A stretch of 64,000 nucleotides of DNA from the NCBI RefSeq assembly GCF_015351245.1, contig NZ_JADKSO010000002.1:434001-498000 (forward strand), given 5' to 3'. The translations under genes and the position numbers were made by a program. Below, in pieces: positions 34,965-43,122 of this stretch. Positions within the stretch are counted from its first letter, which is position 1. Each line of letters starts with the position of its first letter. A model generated the notes under the pieces. It worked only from the letters and a program-made list of their open reading frames with translations. It did not search any database and was not told the origin of the DNA. The DNA is from Rathayibacter sp. VKM Ac-2879 (GTDB lineage: Bacteria > Actinomycetota > Actinomycetes > Actinomycetales > Microbacteriaceae).

Positions 34965-35666
34965 TCAGCGGATGCGGGTCCAGCGCGCATAGGTGGCGCC
35001 GGAGTCGTCGGCGGCAAGGAGGGTCAGCGAGAAGGCGTCGTCGATCCTCGTCGCGCCCGTCGCGACCGCGAGACCGGGCAGGACGACGCGCGGCGCCGTG
35101 GTGAGGCAGATCTCGTCGACGAGCGAGGACGCGAGGAACTGGCCGGTGAGCGAAGCGCCTCCCTCGCAGACGACCCGGTCAAACCCCAGCGAGCGGAGGC
35201 TCGCCAGCACTGCCTCCACCGACAGCCTCGACCCCCCGGCCGCCACGCGGACGACCTCGATTCCGGGCGGCACGACGGGGACGTCGGCCGACTCCGGCAC
35301 GAGCACCAGCACCCGGGCACCATCGCGCATTTCCAGTCGATGTCCCGAGAGATCCCCCGAGGAGGACACGATCGCGAGCGGGACGCGTCGCGGAACCCGA
35401 TACCCCTCGGCGCGGACACTGGCGGCACCGACCACGACGACATCGGCCTGTTCGCGGAGGACGCCCAGGATCGTGCGGTCGACCCGGTTGGTCAGAGTCT
35501 CGCTCGTACCGTCCGCGCCGATGCTCGAGCCGTTGAGGCTCGCGATCATGTTGACCCGTACGCGGACCGCGGAGGGGGCGAGCCAGGCGTTCGCGATCGC
35601 CTCCCGCGCCCCCTCCTCGCCGAGGACGATCGCCGGCGCGGGAGGGAGGAGGGGTCGCAGGATCAC
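34965..35666 (-). CDS. Pyrimidine reductase family protein (RibD C-terminal domain)
   Basis: A 233-aa protein of the RibD_C/dihydrofolate-reductase-like fold. Motifs: VNMIASLNGSSIGADGTSE near residue 40 and ADVVVVGAASVRAEGY for NADPH binding, then VVCEGGASLTGQFL. It resembles stand-alone actinobacterial pyrimidine reductases; a riboflavin role is possible but no rib gene is nearby. The GTG at 35666 is chosen because it overlaps the sufE stop as GTGA; a longer open frame upstream is only the antisense of sufE codons. Confidence 0.82.
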   Translation of the reverse strand: MILRPLLPPAPAIVLGEEGAREAIANAWLAPSAVRVRVNMIASLNGSSIGADGTSETLTNRVDRTILGVLREQADVVVVGAASVRAEGYRVPRRVPLAIVSSSGDLSGHRLEMRDGARVLVLVPESADVPVVPPGIEVVRVAAGGSRLSVEAVLASLRSLGFDRVVCEGGASLTGQFLASSLVDEICLTTAPRVVLPGLAVATGATRIDDAFSLTLLAADDSGATYARWTRIR

Positions 35667-36103
35667 GCGGCCAGGTGCTCGCGGATCTGCCGCTTCGCTC
35701 GGCCGAGGAGCGCGGTCATGCCGCGCAGACGCAGCGGCGACACCGCCTCCGCGAGACCGATCGTCTGCGGGAAGTCGTCGGGAACGGCGAGGACCTCCTC
35801 GGCGGTGAGCCCCGCGAGACCTTGGGCGAGGATCGAGGCGAAGCCGCGGGTGGTCGGCGCCTCGCGCGGAGCGGTGGCGTGCAGGTGCACGATCTCGCCG
35901 TCGATCTCGACGACGATGAAGACCGGAGCCTGACACTCCTCGACGCGCTCGAAAAGATCGGGGTGGTCGCGGAACCGCTCAGGGAGCTCGGGGAGCTCCT
36001 GGGAGAACTCCAGCAGGAGCTGCAAACGCTCGGGCTTCTCGAGCGCCAGGAACTCCTCGCGGATCTCCTGAAGTGCGGACGGAAGCGGCGGGACGGAGGA
36101 CAT
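35663..36103 (-). CDS. sufE: SufE-like sulfur acceptor protein
   Basis: A 146-aa SufE-family protein, which takes persulfide sulfur from a cysteine desulfurase for Fe-S cluster building. The active Cys is in VEECQAPVFIVVE, and the C-terminal GLTAEEVLAVPDDF and RLRGMTALLGRAKRQI are family segments. The start at 36103 (MSSVPPLPSALQEIREEF) is preceded by GGGGAACC; earlier codons in frame lie inside the long palindrome. It is downstream of sseA on the same strand, a sulfur-themed pair also common in actinobacteria. Confidence 0.9.
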   Translation of the reverse strand: MSSVPPLPSALQEIREEFLALEKPERLQLLLEFSQELPELPERFRDHPDLFERVEECQAPVFIVVEIDGEIVHLHATAPREAPTTRGFASILAQGLAGLTAEEVLAVPDDFPQTIGLAEAVSPLRLRGMTALLGRAKRQIREHLAA

Positions 36104-36124
36104 GGTTCCCCATTCTCTCATCGC

Positions 36125-36195
36125 CGGGAGTGCCGCTCCTGTCGGCACGAGGACTCGCCGGGCGAGTCCTCGTGCCGACAGGAGCGGCACTCCCG
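36125..36195. repeat. 71-nt perfect palindrome (35-bp arms, 1-nt centre)
   Basis: The arm starting CGGGAGTGCCGCTCCTGTCG (35 nt) is followed by a single G and its exact 35-nt reverse complement. It fills most of the gap between the sseA stop and the sufE start. It could be a terminator for sseA, but it is far longer than needed, has no T tract on either side and no real loop. A dispersed palindromic repeat or a structured RNA element is also possible. Confidence 0.85.
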
Positions 36196-36205
36196 AATAC
36201 TCGGA

Positions 36206-37108
36206 TCAGCGGGAAGCGGGAGCCTCGCCGGGCGCGCTGCCGCGGACGATCGGCACGCGCACGGCGCTGCCCCACTCGGTCCACGATCCGTCGTAGTTGC
36301 GCACGCCCTCGAAGCCGAGCAGGTGGGTGAGCACGAACCAGGTGTGCGCCGAGCGCTCGCCGATGCGGCAATAGGCGATCACCGAGTCGCCCTCTCGCAG
36401 TCCCGCGCCCTCGCGGTAGACGTCGTTCAGCTCGTCGAGCGGTCGGAAGGTGCCGTCCTCGGCCGCCGCCTTCGCCCACGGCACGTTCTGCGCGCTGGGA
36501 ATGTGTCCGGCGCGCAGCGAACCCTCCTCCGGGTAGGCCGGAGCGGTCGTGCGCTCGCCCGAGTACTCCTCGGGGGAGCGTACGTCGATCAGGGGGTTGC
36601 CCAGGTGCGCGAGCACGTCGTCCTTATAGGCACGGATCGCGGTGTCGTCCCGCTCGACAATGGGGTAGTCGACCCGCGCGGGGGTCGACGTCTCCGTCGT
36701 GACCGGGCGGCCCTCGGCGATCCACTTGTCGCGACCTCCGTCGAGGAGACGGACGTCCTCGTGGCCGAAGAGCGAGAAGACCCACAGAGCGTAGGCAGCC
36801 CACCAGTTGTTCTTGTCGCCGTAGATGACGACCGTCGTGTCGCGCGAGATCCCCTTGCCGCCGACCAGCTCGGCGAACGCGGCGCCCTCGATGTAGTCAC
36901 GCTGCACCGGGTCGTTGAGGTCGGTGTGCCAGTCGATCTTCACGGCACCCGGGATGTGGCCGACCTCGTAGAGGAGGACGTCCTCGTCCGACTCCACGAC
37001 GACCAGCCCGGGAGCGCCGAGTCGCTCCTGCAGCCAGTCCGCGCTGACCAATCGTTCGGGGTGGGCGTAGGAGGCGAACTTCGGCGACGGATCGATTTCG
37101 ACGGACAA
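36206..37108 (-). CDS. sseA: Sulfurtransferase (rhodanese, thiosulfate/3-mercaptopyruvate type)
   Basis: A 300-aa protein with two rhodanese domains. The first (about 15-130) is inactive, having no Cys in its loop ([17 protein letters not shown]). The second (about 160-285) has the active Cys in [15 protein letters not shown]. Motifs HIPGAVKID and [12 protein letters not shown] are typical. It transfers sulfane sulfur, probably from thiosulfate. It is upstream of sufE, separated by a 71-nt palindrome. Confidence 0.93.
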   Translation of the reverse strand: MSVEIDPSPKFASYAHPERLVSADWLQERLGAPGLVVVESDEDVLLYEVGHIPGAVKIDWHTDLNDPVQRDYIEGAAFAELVGGKGISRDTTVVIYGDKNNWWAAYALWVFSLFGHEDVRLLDGGRDKWIAEGRPVTTETSTPARVDYPIVERDDTAIRAYKDDVLAHLGNPLIDVRSPEEYSGERTTAPAYPEEGSLRAGHIPSAQNVPWAKAAAEDGTFRPLDELNDVYREGAGLREGDSVIAYCRIGERSAHTWFVLTHLLGFEGVRNYDGSWTEWGSAVRVPIVRGSAPGEAPASR

Positions 37109-37319
37109 GGAGAACCTCCAGGATGGTGCGCGGGGCGCGAGCGTGATTCCACGGCGGGCTACGCTGGAGCCCGCACGTCAGCGACAGTACGCGTCCTCGG
37201 ATGCGGCCGCATGGGAGCGGCGTAAGAGTTCGACACTCTGCACTCCGCCGTTCAGACGCCCGGCACTGTCCACGCCCGTACACCGGAGGACGACGTCGCA
37301 CCCCGAGAGAGGAAGACGC

Positions 37320-38363
37320 GTGGCCACCGAGGACGTCCGCTCGACGACGAGTCTGACCACCCGCTCTCCGCAGATCAGCGGGCACGAGATCGCGTCGACC
37401 CTCGTCCCGCCTCGCCAGTTCGAGGGAGCCACGTTCGAGAGCTACCGCCCCGACCCCGCGTACCCCTCGCAGGCCGACGCCGTGGAGGCACTGCGCGAGT
37501 TCGCGGCGGGAGGCGCCTCCCGCGGCGGTGGCGGCTTCTTCGGCTTCGGCCGCAAGAAGGCACCGGAGGCGAAGCCCGGTGTCTACCTCGACGGCGGCTT
37601 CGGGGTCGGCAAGACCCATCTGCTCGCCGCGATCTGGCACGCCGTCCCGGGCCGCACCTACTTCGGGACGTTCATCGAGTACACGGCCCTGGTCGGAGCG
37701 CTCGGCTACGCCGCGACGGTCTCGCTGCTCAAGGGCTCCGCGCTGCTGTGCATCGACGAGTTCGAGCTCGACGACCCGGGCGACACGATGCTGATGACCC
37801 GCCTGCTCGGCGAGCTGGTCGCCTCCGGCACCCGCATCGCCGCGACGTCGAATACCCCGCCCAACGCGCTGGGGGAGGGGCGCTTCGCTGCAGCCGACTT
37901 CCTCCGCGAGATCCAGTCGATGTCCGAGCACTTCCGCACCATGCGCATCGACGGCACCGACTACCGCCGGCGCGACATCGAGGGCCACGCCGTCGTGCGG
38001 ACCGACGGCGTGATCGACGAAACACTCCAGCATGCCCCGGCCGGAGCCACCGTCACCGATGACACGTTCCTCGACGCGGTCCACCACCTCGGCACGGTGC
38101 ATCCGTCCCGGTACATCAAGGTGATCGACGGACTCGACGCCATCGTCCTCCGCGACGTGTCGGCGCTCACCGACCAGACCGATGCGCTGCGGCTCGTGGC
38201 CTTCATCGACCGCGTGTACGACGCGCAGATCCCGGTGCTCTCTTCCGGCACCCCGCTCGACGAGGTGTTCGGCGGCGGCATGCTCGATGGCGGCTACCGG
38301 AAGAAGTACCTCCGGTCGATGTCGCGCCTGATCGCGCTGACCTCGATGACGCCGTTCGCCTGA
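37320..38363 (+). CDS. zapE: Cell division protein ZapE (AFG1-like ATPase)
   Basis: A 347-aa AAA-type ATPase of the ZapE/AFG1 family. Walker A is in LDGGFGVGKTHLL, Walker B in LLCIDEFELDD, and sensor-like segments IAATSNTPPNAL and GTDYRRRDIEG follow. In E. coli ZapE modulates the Z ring; the role in actinobacteria is not established. The GTG at 37320 follows AGAGGAAG; the longer frame upstream overlaps the divergent sseA promoter region. Confidence 0.9.
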   Translation: MATEDVRSTTSLTTRSPQISGHEIASTLVPPRQFEGATFESYRPDPAYPSQADAVEALREFAAGGASRGGGGFFGFGRKKAPEAKPGVYLDGGFGVGKTHLLAAIWHAVPGRTYFGTFIEYTALVGALGYAATVSLLKGSALLCIDEFELDDPGDTMLMTRLLGELVASGTRIAATSNTPPNALGEGRFAAADFLREIQSMSEHFRTMRIDGTDYRRRDIEGHAVVRTDGVIDETLQHAPAGATVTDDTFLDAVHHLGTVHPSRYIKVIDGLDAIVLRDVSALTDQTDALRLVAFIDRVYDAQIPVLSSGTPLDEVFGGGMLDGGYRKKYLRSMSRLIALTSMTPFA

Positions 38364-38419
38364 GGCCCCTCTTTCCGGCGCGGGTTCGTCGCGCGGCGGC
38401 GAGTCCGTCGGGTTTCCCG

Positions 38420-38436
38420 GCGACCCCAGAGGTCGC
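38420..38436 (+). terminator. Hairpin after zapE
   Basis: GCGACC-CCAGA-GGTCGC forms a 6-bp stem 56 nt after the zapE stop and upstream of the amt control region. There is no T run. Confidence 0.35.
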
Positions 38437-38459
38437 GCGGTGCGGTTCGCCAGCCGGTC

Positions 38460-38506
38460 GTAACGCGCTGTTTACCTGGCGGCCCCACCCGTAACATGCT
38501 CGAAAC
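38460..38506 (+). promoter_or_regulatory. GlnR-type nitrogen control region of amt
   Basis: GTAAC-ATGCTC-GAAAC at 38491-38506 is an exact GTAAC-N6-GAAAC pair, identical in layout to the one before glnA at 1225-1240. A partial copy, GTAAC-N6-TTTAC, lies 31 nt upstream (38460-38475), about three helical turns away. The full box ends 138 nt before the amt start. GlnR binding is inferred. Confidence 0.68.
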
Positions 38507-38644
38507 CTCGCGCCGCTCGGACCGAAACGTCCTACCGAGAGACTGTGCCCTACCCGAGGTGACCCGACACCTTCGTGTCTGGGATGCGCTCCTGCGTGCT
38601 CCCGCATCGGGCTTTTCTCTGCTCAATCACGAGAGGTTCAACAG

Positions 38645-39910
38645 ATGGATCAAGGCAATACCGCGTTCCTGCTCCTGGCGGCAGCGCTGGTTCTGCTCAT
38701 GACCCCCGGGCTCGCCTTCTTCTATGGCGGACTGGTCCGTGCCAAGAGTGTCATCAGCATGATGATGCTCAGCTTCGGCGCGATGGGGCTCATCGGCGTG
38801 CTGTGGGTGCTCTACGGCTACGCGATCACGTTCTCCAACGCGGGAGTCGGCGACTTCGTCGGCATCGACGGGTTCCTCGGGATCGACCTCAGCCAGCTCG
38901 GGCTCCAGGCCGCGTTCGACGAGGCCACGGGAGGCGACATCACCGCCGCCTACCCGACCCTCGCCTTCGCGAGCTTCCAGGCCACGTTCGCGATCATCAC
39001 GGTCGCGCTGATCTCGGGAGCGATCGCCGACCGCGCCAAGTTCGGCGCCTGGATGGTCTTCGCCGGCGTCTGGGCCACCCTGGTCTACTTCCCGGTCGCC
39101 TCGTGGGTGTTCAACTTCACCGTCACAGACGGCAAGGTCAGCGACGGCGGCTGGATCGCCTACAACATCGGCGCCAACGACTTCGCCGGCGGAACGGCGG
39201 TCCACATCAACGCTGGAGCCGCGGCCCTCGCCCTGGCTCTGGTCCTCGGCAAGCGCGTCAACTTCACCAAGGGCGCCCACCAGCCGCACAACCCGCCGTT
39301 CGTCCTCCTCGGTGCGGGCCTCCTGTGGTTCGGCTGGTTCGGGTTCAACGCCGGCTCCGAGCTCGCCGCCGACGGGATCGCGGCCGTCGCCTTCCTCAAC
39401 ACCATCGCCGCCCCCGCGGCCGGTGTGCTCGGCTGGCTCCTGGTCGAGAAGATCAAGGACGGCAAGCCCACCTCGGTCGGTGCCGCCTCCGGAGCCGTGG
39501 CCGGCCTGGTCGCTATCACCCCCGCCTGTAACATCCTCACCCCCTTCTGGGCGATCGTGCTCGGTATCGTCACCGGCGCCATCTGCGCTCTGGCGATCGA
39601 CCTGAAGTACAAGCTCGGCTTCGACGACTCGCTCGACGTCGTGGGCGTGCACCTCGTCGGTGGTCTGATCGGAACGCTCTACATCGGCTTCTTCGGGAAC
39701 AACGTCGGACTGCTCTTCGGCTTCGGCTTCGACCAGCTCGGAAAGCAGGCCGTTGCGGCCTTCGCCGTGCTGATCTACTCCTTCCTCATGACGCTCCTCA
39801 TCGGCTGGGTCATCCAGAAGACGATGGGATTCCGCGTCAAGAACGAAGACGAGATCGCGGGAATCGACACCGCGATCCACGGCGAGTCGGGCTACGTCCT
39901 GGCGGACTGA
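38645..39910 (+). CDS. amt: Ammonium transporter (Amt/MEP/Rh family)
   Basis: A 421-aa membrane protein with 11 predicted helices that takes up ammonium. Signatures: GLAFFYGGLVRAKSV in helix 1 and the twin pore histidines in GGTAVHINAGAAALAL and GVHLVGGLIGTLY. The length and a short C-terminal tail fit AmtB-type proteins. No glnK or glnD follows; the gene ends in its own terminator. The control box matches that of glnA, so nitrogen limitation probably induces it. Confidence 0.96.
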   Translation: MDQGNTAFLLLAAALVLLMTPGLAFFYGGLVRAKSVISMMMLSFGAMGLIGVLWVLYGYAITFSNAGVGDFVGIDGFLGIDLSQLGLQAAFDEATGGDITAAYPTLAFASFQATFAIITVALISGAIADRAKFGAWMVFAGVWATLVYFPVASWVFNFTVTDGKVSDGGWIAYNIGANDFAGGTAVHINAGAAALALALVLGKRVNFTKGAHQPHNPPFVLLGAGLLWFGWFGFNAGSELAADGIAAVAFLNTIAAPAAGVLGWLLVEKIKDGKPTSVGAASGAVAGLVAITPACNILTPFWAIVLGIVTGAICALAIDLKYKLGFDDSLDVVGVHLVGGLIGTLYIGFFGNNVGLLFGFGFDQLGKQAVAAFAVLIYSFLMTLLIGWVIQKTMGFRVKNEDEIAGIDTAIHGESGYVLAD

Positions 39911-39930
39911 GCGCTAGCGCTACCCGCTCG

Positions 39931-39964
39931 ACGGGGTGTCTGCTCTTCGGAGCAGGCACCCCGT
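39931..39964 (+). terminator. Hairpin terminator of amt with UUCG tetraloop
   Basis: ACGGGGTGTCTGCTC-TTCG-GAGCAGGCACCCCGT forms a 15-bp stem with one G-U pair and an extra-stable TTCG loop, 21 nt after the amt stop. Confidence 0.8.
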
Positions 39965-40018
39965 CGTCGTTCGCGTCGTCGGACGCGCGACAGCGAGCAT
40001 CCGAGCTAGGGTTCCGGG

Positions 40019-40549
40019 GTGCCCTCCTCGCGCTCGGTCCTCTCCCTGTTCCTCCGGCTGCTGGGCCGCGCGAGTGCACCGCGCGCCGATGCCGCGCCGC
40101 ACGCCCGGCGTCCCTACCTGACGACGACGGCTCCGACTCCCGGGGCGAGCGGAGTCGGGCGGACCGTCGAGGTCGATCCGACGCGGCTGCGCGGCGTGCA
40201 GGTCGGCTACGCGCCTACTCCCGACGGCGACCCCGATCCCGGCGAGATCGTCTGGACCTGGGTCCCGTACGAAGAGGACGACGGCCGCGGCAAGGACCGC
40301 CCCGTCCTGGTTCTCGCGGTCGAGAAGGCGGGGACCGTGCTCGCGGTACGGCTCAGCTCGAAGGAGCACGACGGCTACCTGGCCGTCGGAACCGGTGCGT
40401 GGGACCCCGAGGGTCGCGCGAGCTTCATCGACCCGGAGCGGGTGTTCCGCGTGCATCCGGCCGGGATGCGACGCGAGGGATCGGCGCTCGAGCGGTCGCG
40501 GTTCGAGATCGTGGCCCGGACGGTCGCCGCACGCTACGGCTGGCGCTGA
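40019..40549 (+). CDS. PemK/MazF-like protein
   Basis: A 176-aa protein whose second half has the PemK/MazF ribonuclease fold signature: GEIVWTWVPYEEDDGRGKDR, then PVLVLAV and a later strand VLAVRLSSKEHD. About 70 N-terminal residues are an extra Arg/Pro-rich region. No antitoxin-like small ORF lies directly upstream or downstream (the gap to amt is 108 nt and holds a terminator), so this is an orphan. It may be a housekeeping MazF-fold protein rather than a toxin. GTG start, weak ribosome site. Confidence 0.7.
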   Translation: MPSSRSVLSLFLRLLGRASAPRADAAPHARRPYLTTTAPTPGASGVGRTVEVDPTRLRGVQVGYAPTPDGDPDPGEIVWTWVPYEEDDGRGKDRPVLVLAVEKAGTVLAVRLSSKEHDGYLAVGTGAWDPEGRASFIDPERVFRVHPAGMRREGSALERSRFEIVARTVAARYGWR

Positions 40550-40558
40550 TCGATCCCG

Positions 40559-41314
40559 TCAGCTGCGCGGCCCGACGGTGATGAAGGTCGGATGCTTGGC
40601 GAGCCGACCGTCTCCCGAGGAGGTTCCCGTGAGCCTCCGCCGTACCCACGGTGCGACGTGCCGCCGGTAGTACGCGGCGGAGCCCCCGGGCGCGACGGGC
40701 TCGGCGGCCGGCTCGTCGTCCGGCGGGGGAGTCAGGCCGAGGGAGGTCAGGACACGCTCGGTGACCCGTCGATGGCCGCGCGGGCCGAGGTGCAGGCGAT
40801 CCTCCGACCAGAGGGACGGATCGGCGAAGCCGGGGTCGTTCCAGTTGTCGGCCACCACCACGTCGTCGCGTCCCGCGAGCCGTCGGAGAACGGCGTCGGT
40901 CAGGGCATCGCCTCGGCCGCGGATCATCCCGCCGAGCGGTAGGCGCGGCGACGGATCGGCGCCCGCGAGCGCGATGAGCGTCACGCCCTCGGCGTCGCAG
41001 CGGCCGAGGACGTCCGCGTACACGTCGGCGATCCGCGCGATGTCCGCGCGTGGGCGGAGCATGTCGTTGCCGCCTCCGTTGAACGACAGATGGGTCGGGC
41101 GTAGCGCGAGGGCGGCCTCGAGCTGCTCGTCCACGATCGGAGCGATCAGGCGTCCGCGGATCGCGAGGTTCGCGTACTCGACCGGCCCTCCGAGCGCATC
41201 GGCCCATCCCTGGGCGGTGCGGTCGGCCCAACCCCGGGGCGAGCCATCGGGCCACTCGTCGCCGACGCCTTCCGTGAAGGAGTCTCCGATGGCGACGAAG
41301 CGGATGACGGTCAT
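40559..41314 (-). CDS. SGNH/GDSL hydrolase
   Basis: A 251-aa esterase/lipase-like hydrolase. Block I nucleophile Ser is in VAIGDSFTEGVGDE, block II Gly in NLAIRGR, block III Asn in SFNGGGNDML, and block V Asp/His in EDRLHLGPRGHRR. All catalytic residues are present. No signal peptide, so cytoplasmic. The ATG at 41314 gives a family-like length, though no purine-rich site precedes it. It converges with the PemK-like gene across 9 nt. Substrate unknown; relatives deacylate lipids or sugars. Confidence 0.86.
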   Translation of the reverse strand: MTVIRFVAIGDSFTEGVGDEWPDGSPRGWADRTAQGWADALGGPVEYANLAIRGRLIAPIVDEQLEAALALRPTHLSFNGGGNDMLRPRADIARIADVYADVLGRCDAEGVTLIALAGADPSPRLPLGGMIRGRGDALTDAVLRRLAGRDDVVVADNWNDPGFADPSLWSEDRLHLGPRGHRRVTERVLTSLGLTPPPDDEPAAEPVAPGGSAAYYRRHVAPWVRRRLTGTSSGDGRLAKHPTFITVGPRS

Positions 41315-41385
41315 CGGGGGCAGGATTCGACGCAGCGCATCTCGGCACTGTATCGCGGCTCCATGCCCGCGACGTTCGGCAGGAG

Positions 41386-42012
41386 TCAGGTGCCGCGACC
41401 GGCGAGGAGGAGGGCATCGCCTTGGGACTCGCCGGGGGAGGCGGATCGACTCGACGCCATCCGGAGCCACGCCGCGAGCACGGGAACACGGCGGTAGCGG
41501 AGGAAGTCGCGATCGAGGGCACCGACGCCGGGATAGCCGGAGCGGCGAGCCACGAGCTCGAGGCCGCCCAGCCGGTACGGAGACGACTCCATGAGCAGCG
41601 TCGCGAGCTCGATGCGGCGCAGCGCGAGGTGTTCGTCGAGCGTGAGCCCATAGAAGCGCGTGAACCGACGCCGGAGCACGAACAGGGCGACCCGCAGCTC
41701 CTTCGAGAGCTCGCCGAGGGTGAAGCGCGGATCGAGGTAGCGCTCGTTGACGAGCGCCGCGACGGCGACCGCGAGAACGTCGAGGCGCAGGCCGCCGCGT
41801 CGACCGCGTGTCATCGGAACGAACCGGGGAAGGCGGAGGCGCGCGGCGCGCGGCCGAGGGGGACGGCGCTCGACGGCGGGAGGAGTTTCGACAGAGGTCG
41901 GGAAGGGAGGGGGAGTGGAGACGGGGGAACCGGCCGCAACAGACGGGGCGTCCGTGATGTGCACGGTGGCTAGGGGATCGCGCGTTCGGGAGACGCAGAA
42001 CAATACGGGCAT
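41386..42012 (-). CDS. AraC-type helix-turn-helix regulator
   Basis: About 208 aa if it starts at the ATG at 42012; the start is uncertain because no ribosome site is clear and a shorter ATG start at 41814 is possible. The C-terminal 100 residues follow the AraC DNA-binding domain: RFTLGELSKELRVALFVLRR for the first HTH, RFYGLTLDEHLALRRIELA, then a second HTH with GGLELVARRSGYPGVGALDRD. The N-terminal part is Pro/Arg-rich and lacks a recognisable cupin or sensor domain. It lies beside the SGNH hydrolase and a CPT-like kinase gene. Target unknown. Confidence 0.6.
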   Translation of the reverse strand: MPVLFCVSRTRDPLATVHITDAPSVAAGSPVSTPPPFPTSVETPPAVERRPPRPRAARLRLPRFVPMTRGRRGGLRLDVLAVAVAALVNERYLDPRFTLGELSKELRVALFVLRRRFTRFYGLTLDEHLALRRIELATLLMESSPYRLGGLELVARRSGYPGVGALDRDFLRYRRVPVLAAWLRMASSRSASPGESQGDALLLAGRGT

Positions 42013-42284
42013 GGGGGAGAGACCGCTCACCGCGACAGCGATGACGCGATGGCGCGAATTCGTTCGACGCTGGCGGCGTGAGCGGTTCAGTGTCCGGGTG
42101 TGACGTCGACACCCTCGCCGGATGCCGAAGGTCACCCGCAGGCCGATCCGCCCCGCGCGCGGCGCACTCATCTTCGCGACCGAAAGTTCCCTCGTCGAAC
42201 CGTCCCGGAGGACTCGGACGGTCCGCGAACCAGATCGAGCGGTGTCCCCGCGCGTTCACGACGACTTTGTCAGTTCCTGGGCGC

Positions 42285-42848
42285 TCATGACTCCGCTCCG
42301 GGACGCAGAGGCACCGCGTCGACCCATTCGGCGATCCGACCGGCGCAGATCGCCGCCGAGTCCCGGCCGGAGTCGACCTCGATGTCGTACACGACTCGCC
42401 GGTGGACGGACTCGGCCTGGTGCGCAGCCATTCCGAGCAACCGATCTCCGCGCGCCCGCTCCCTCTCCGTTGCGATGTCCGGAGCACACCGGACGCCGAC
42501 CCAGACGATGTCGAGTCCATCGAGATGATCGCGCAATCGCTCCTGCGACTCCGACCCGTCCAGGAACACGTCGTCCAGAATGATCCGCGCCCCGGTACGA
42601 GCCATCGCGACGACGCCTGCCATCCACGCCGCTTCGAGCCGGCGGAACCCGCCGCCGAGTTCTACGGCGCCGTCATCGCCGTACGAGACGCCGTCATCGG
42701 CCCCGTCGAGGTGAGGCGGTAAAGCATCCACCAGGGCGTCGATGGAGATGCTCAGGTACGGTTCGGGCAACATCTCCTGCAGGCTCTTGGCAATCGAAGT
42801 CTTGCCGGAGCTTGACCCGCCGTTCACGACAATGATGTCCGGGGTCAT
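42285..42848 (-). CDS. Chloramphenicol phosphotransferase (CPT)-like kinase
   Basis: A 187-aa P-loop kinase of the CPT family, which in Streptomyces venezuelae phosphorylates chloramphenicol at O-3'. Walker A is in VVNGGSSSGKTSIAKSLQ, closely matching the family's NGGSSAGKS start. The acidic residue in SIDALVDALPP lines up with the catalytic Asp of CPT. IILDDVFLDG is the Walker-B-like strand. Whether this homologue acts on chloramphenicol or on another small molecule cannot be told. The ATG at 42848 follows GGAGGCAG. It lies in an accessory stretch with no obvious partner. Confidence 0.8.
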   Translation of the reverse strand: MTPDIIVVNGGSSSGKTSIAKSLQEMLPEPYLSISIDALVDALPPHLDGADDGVSYGDDGAVELGGGFRRLEAAWMAGVVAMARTGARIILDDVFLDGSESQERLRDHLDGLDIVWVGVRCAPDIATERERARGDRLLGMAAHQAESVHRRVVYDIEVDSGRDSAAICAGRIAEWVDAVPLRPGAES

Positions 42849-43062
42849 GATGTGCTGCCTCCTTCGGGCAGGACGTGGACGCGATACCGATCGGTGATCG
42901 TTGCGATGTCGTCCTCCAGTCCCGCGGCGCTGGAGCCGACCAGAACAATCCGTCCGCTTGCCTCCCACACGCGGGGTCAGCGCCGATCACGTCGCCGTGC
43001 TGTGGGCGAGGTCCGGTGGCGAGCATGGTGCAGCTGTCGCGACAACACTCACACGAACTGAC

Positions 43063-43076
43063 ATAATGTGCATTAT
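43063..43076. promoter_or_regulatory. AT-rich 14-nt palindrome between SDR and CPT-like genes
   Basis: ATAATG-TG-CATTAT is a 6-bp inverted repeat with a 2-nt centre in an AT-rich island of an otherwise GC-rich region. On the minus strand it overlaps GATAAT, a fair -10 element, in the gap upstream of the CPT-like gene. Possible operator; the regulator is unknown. Confidence 0.35.
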
Positions 43077-43122
43077 CGGTTATTCCTGATGGGGCGCGCG
43101 CGGCCTGTCCGTCGCGCAGCCT

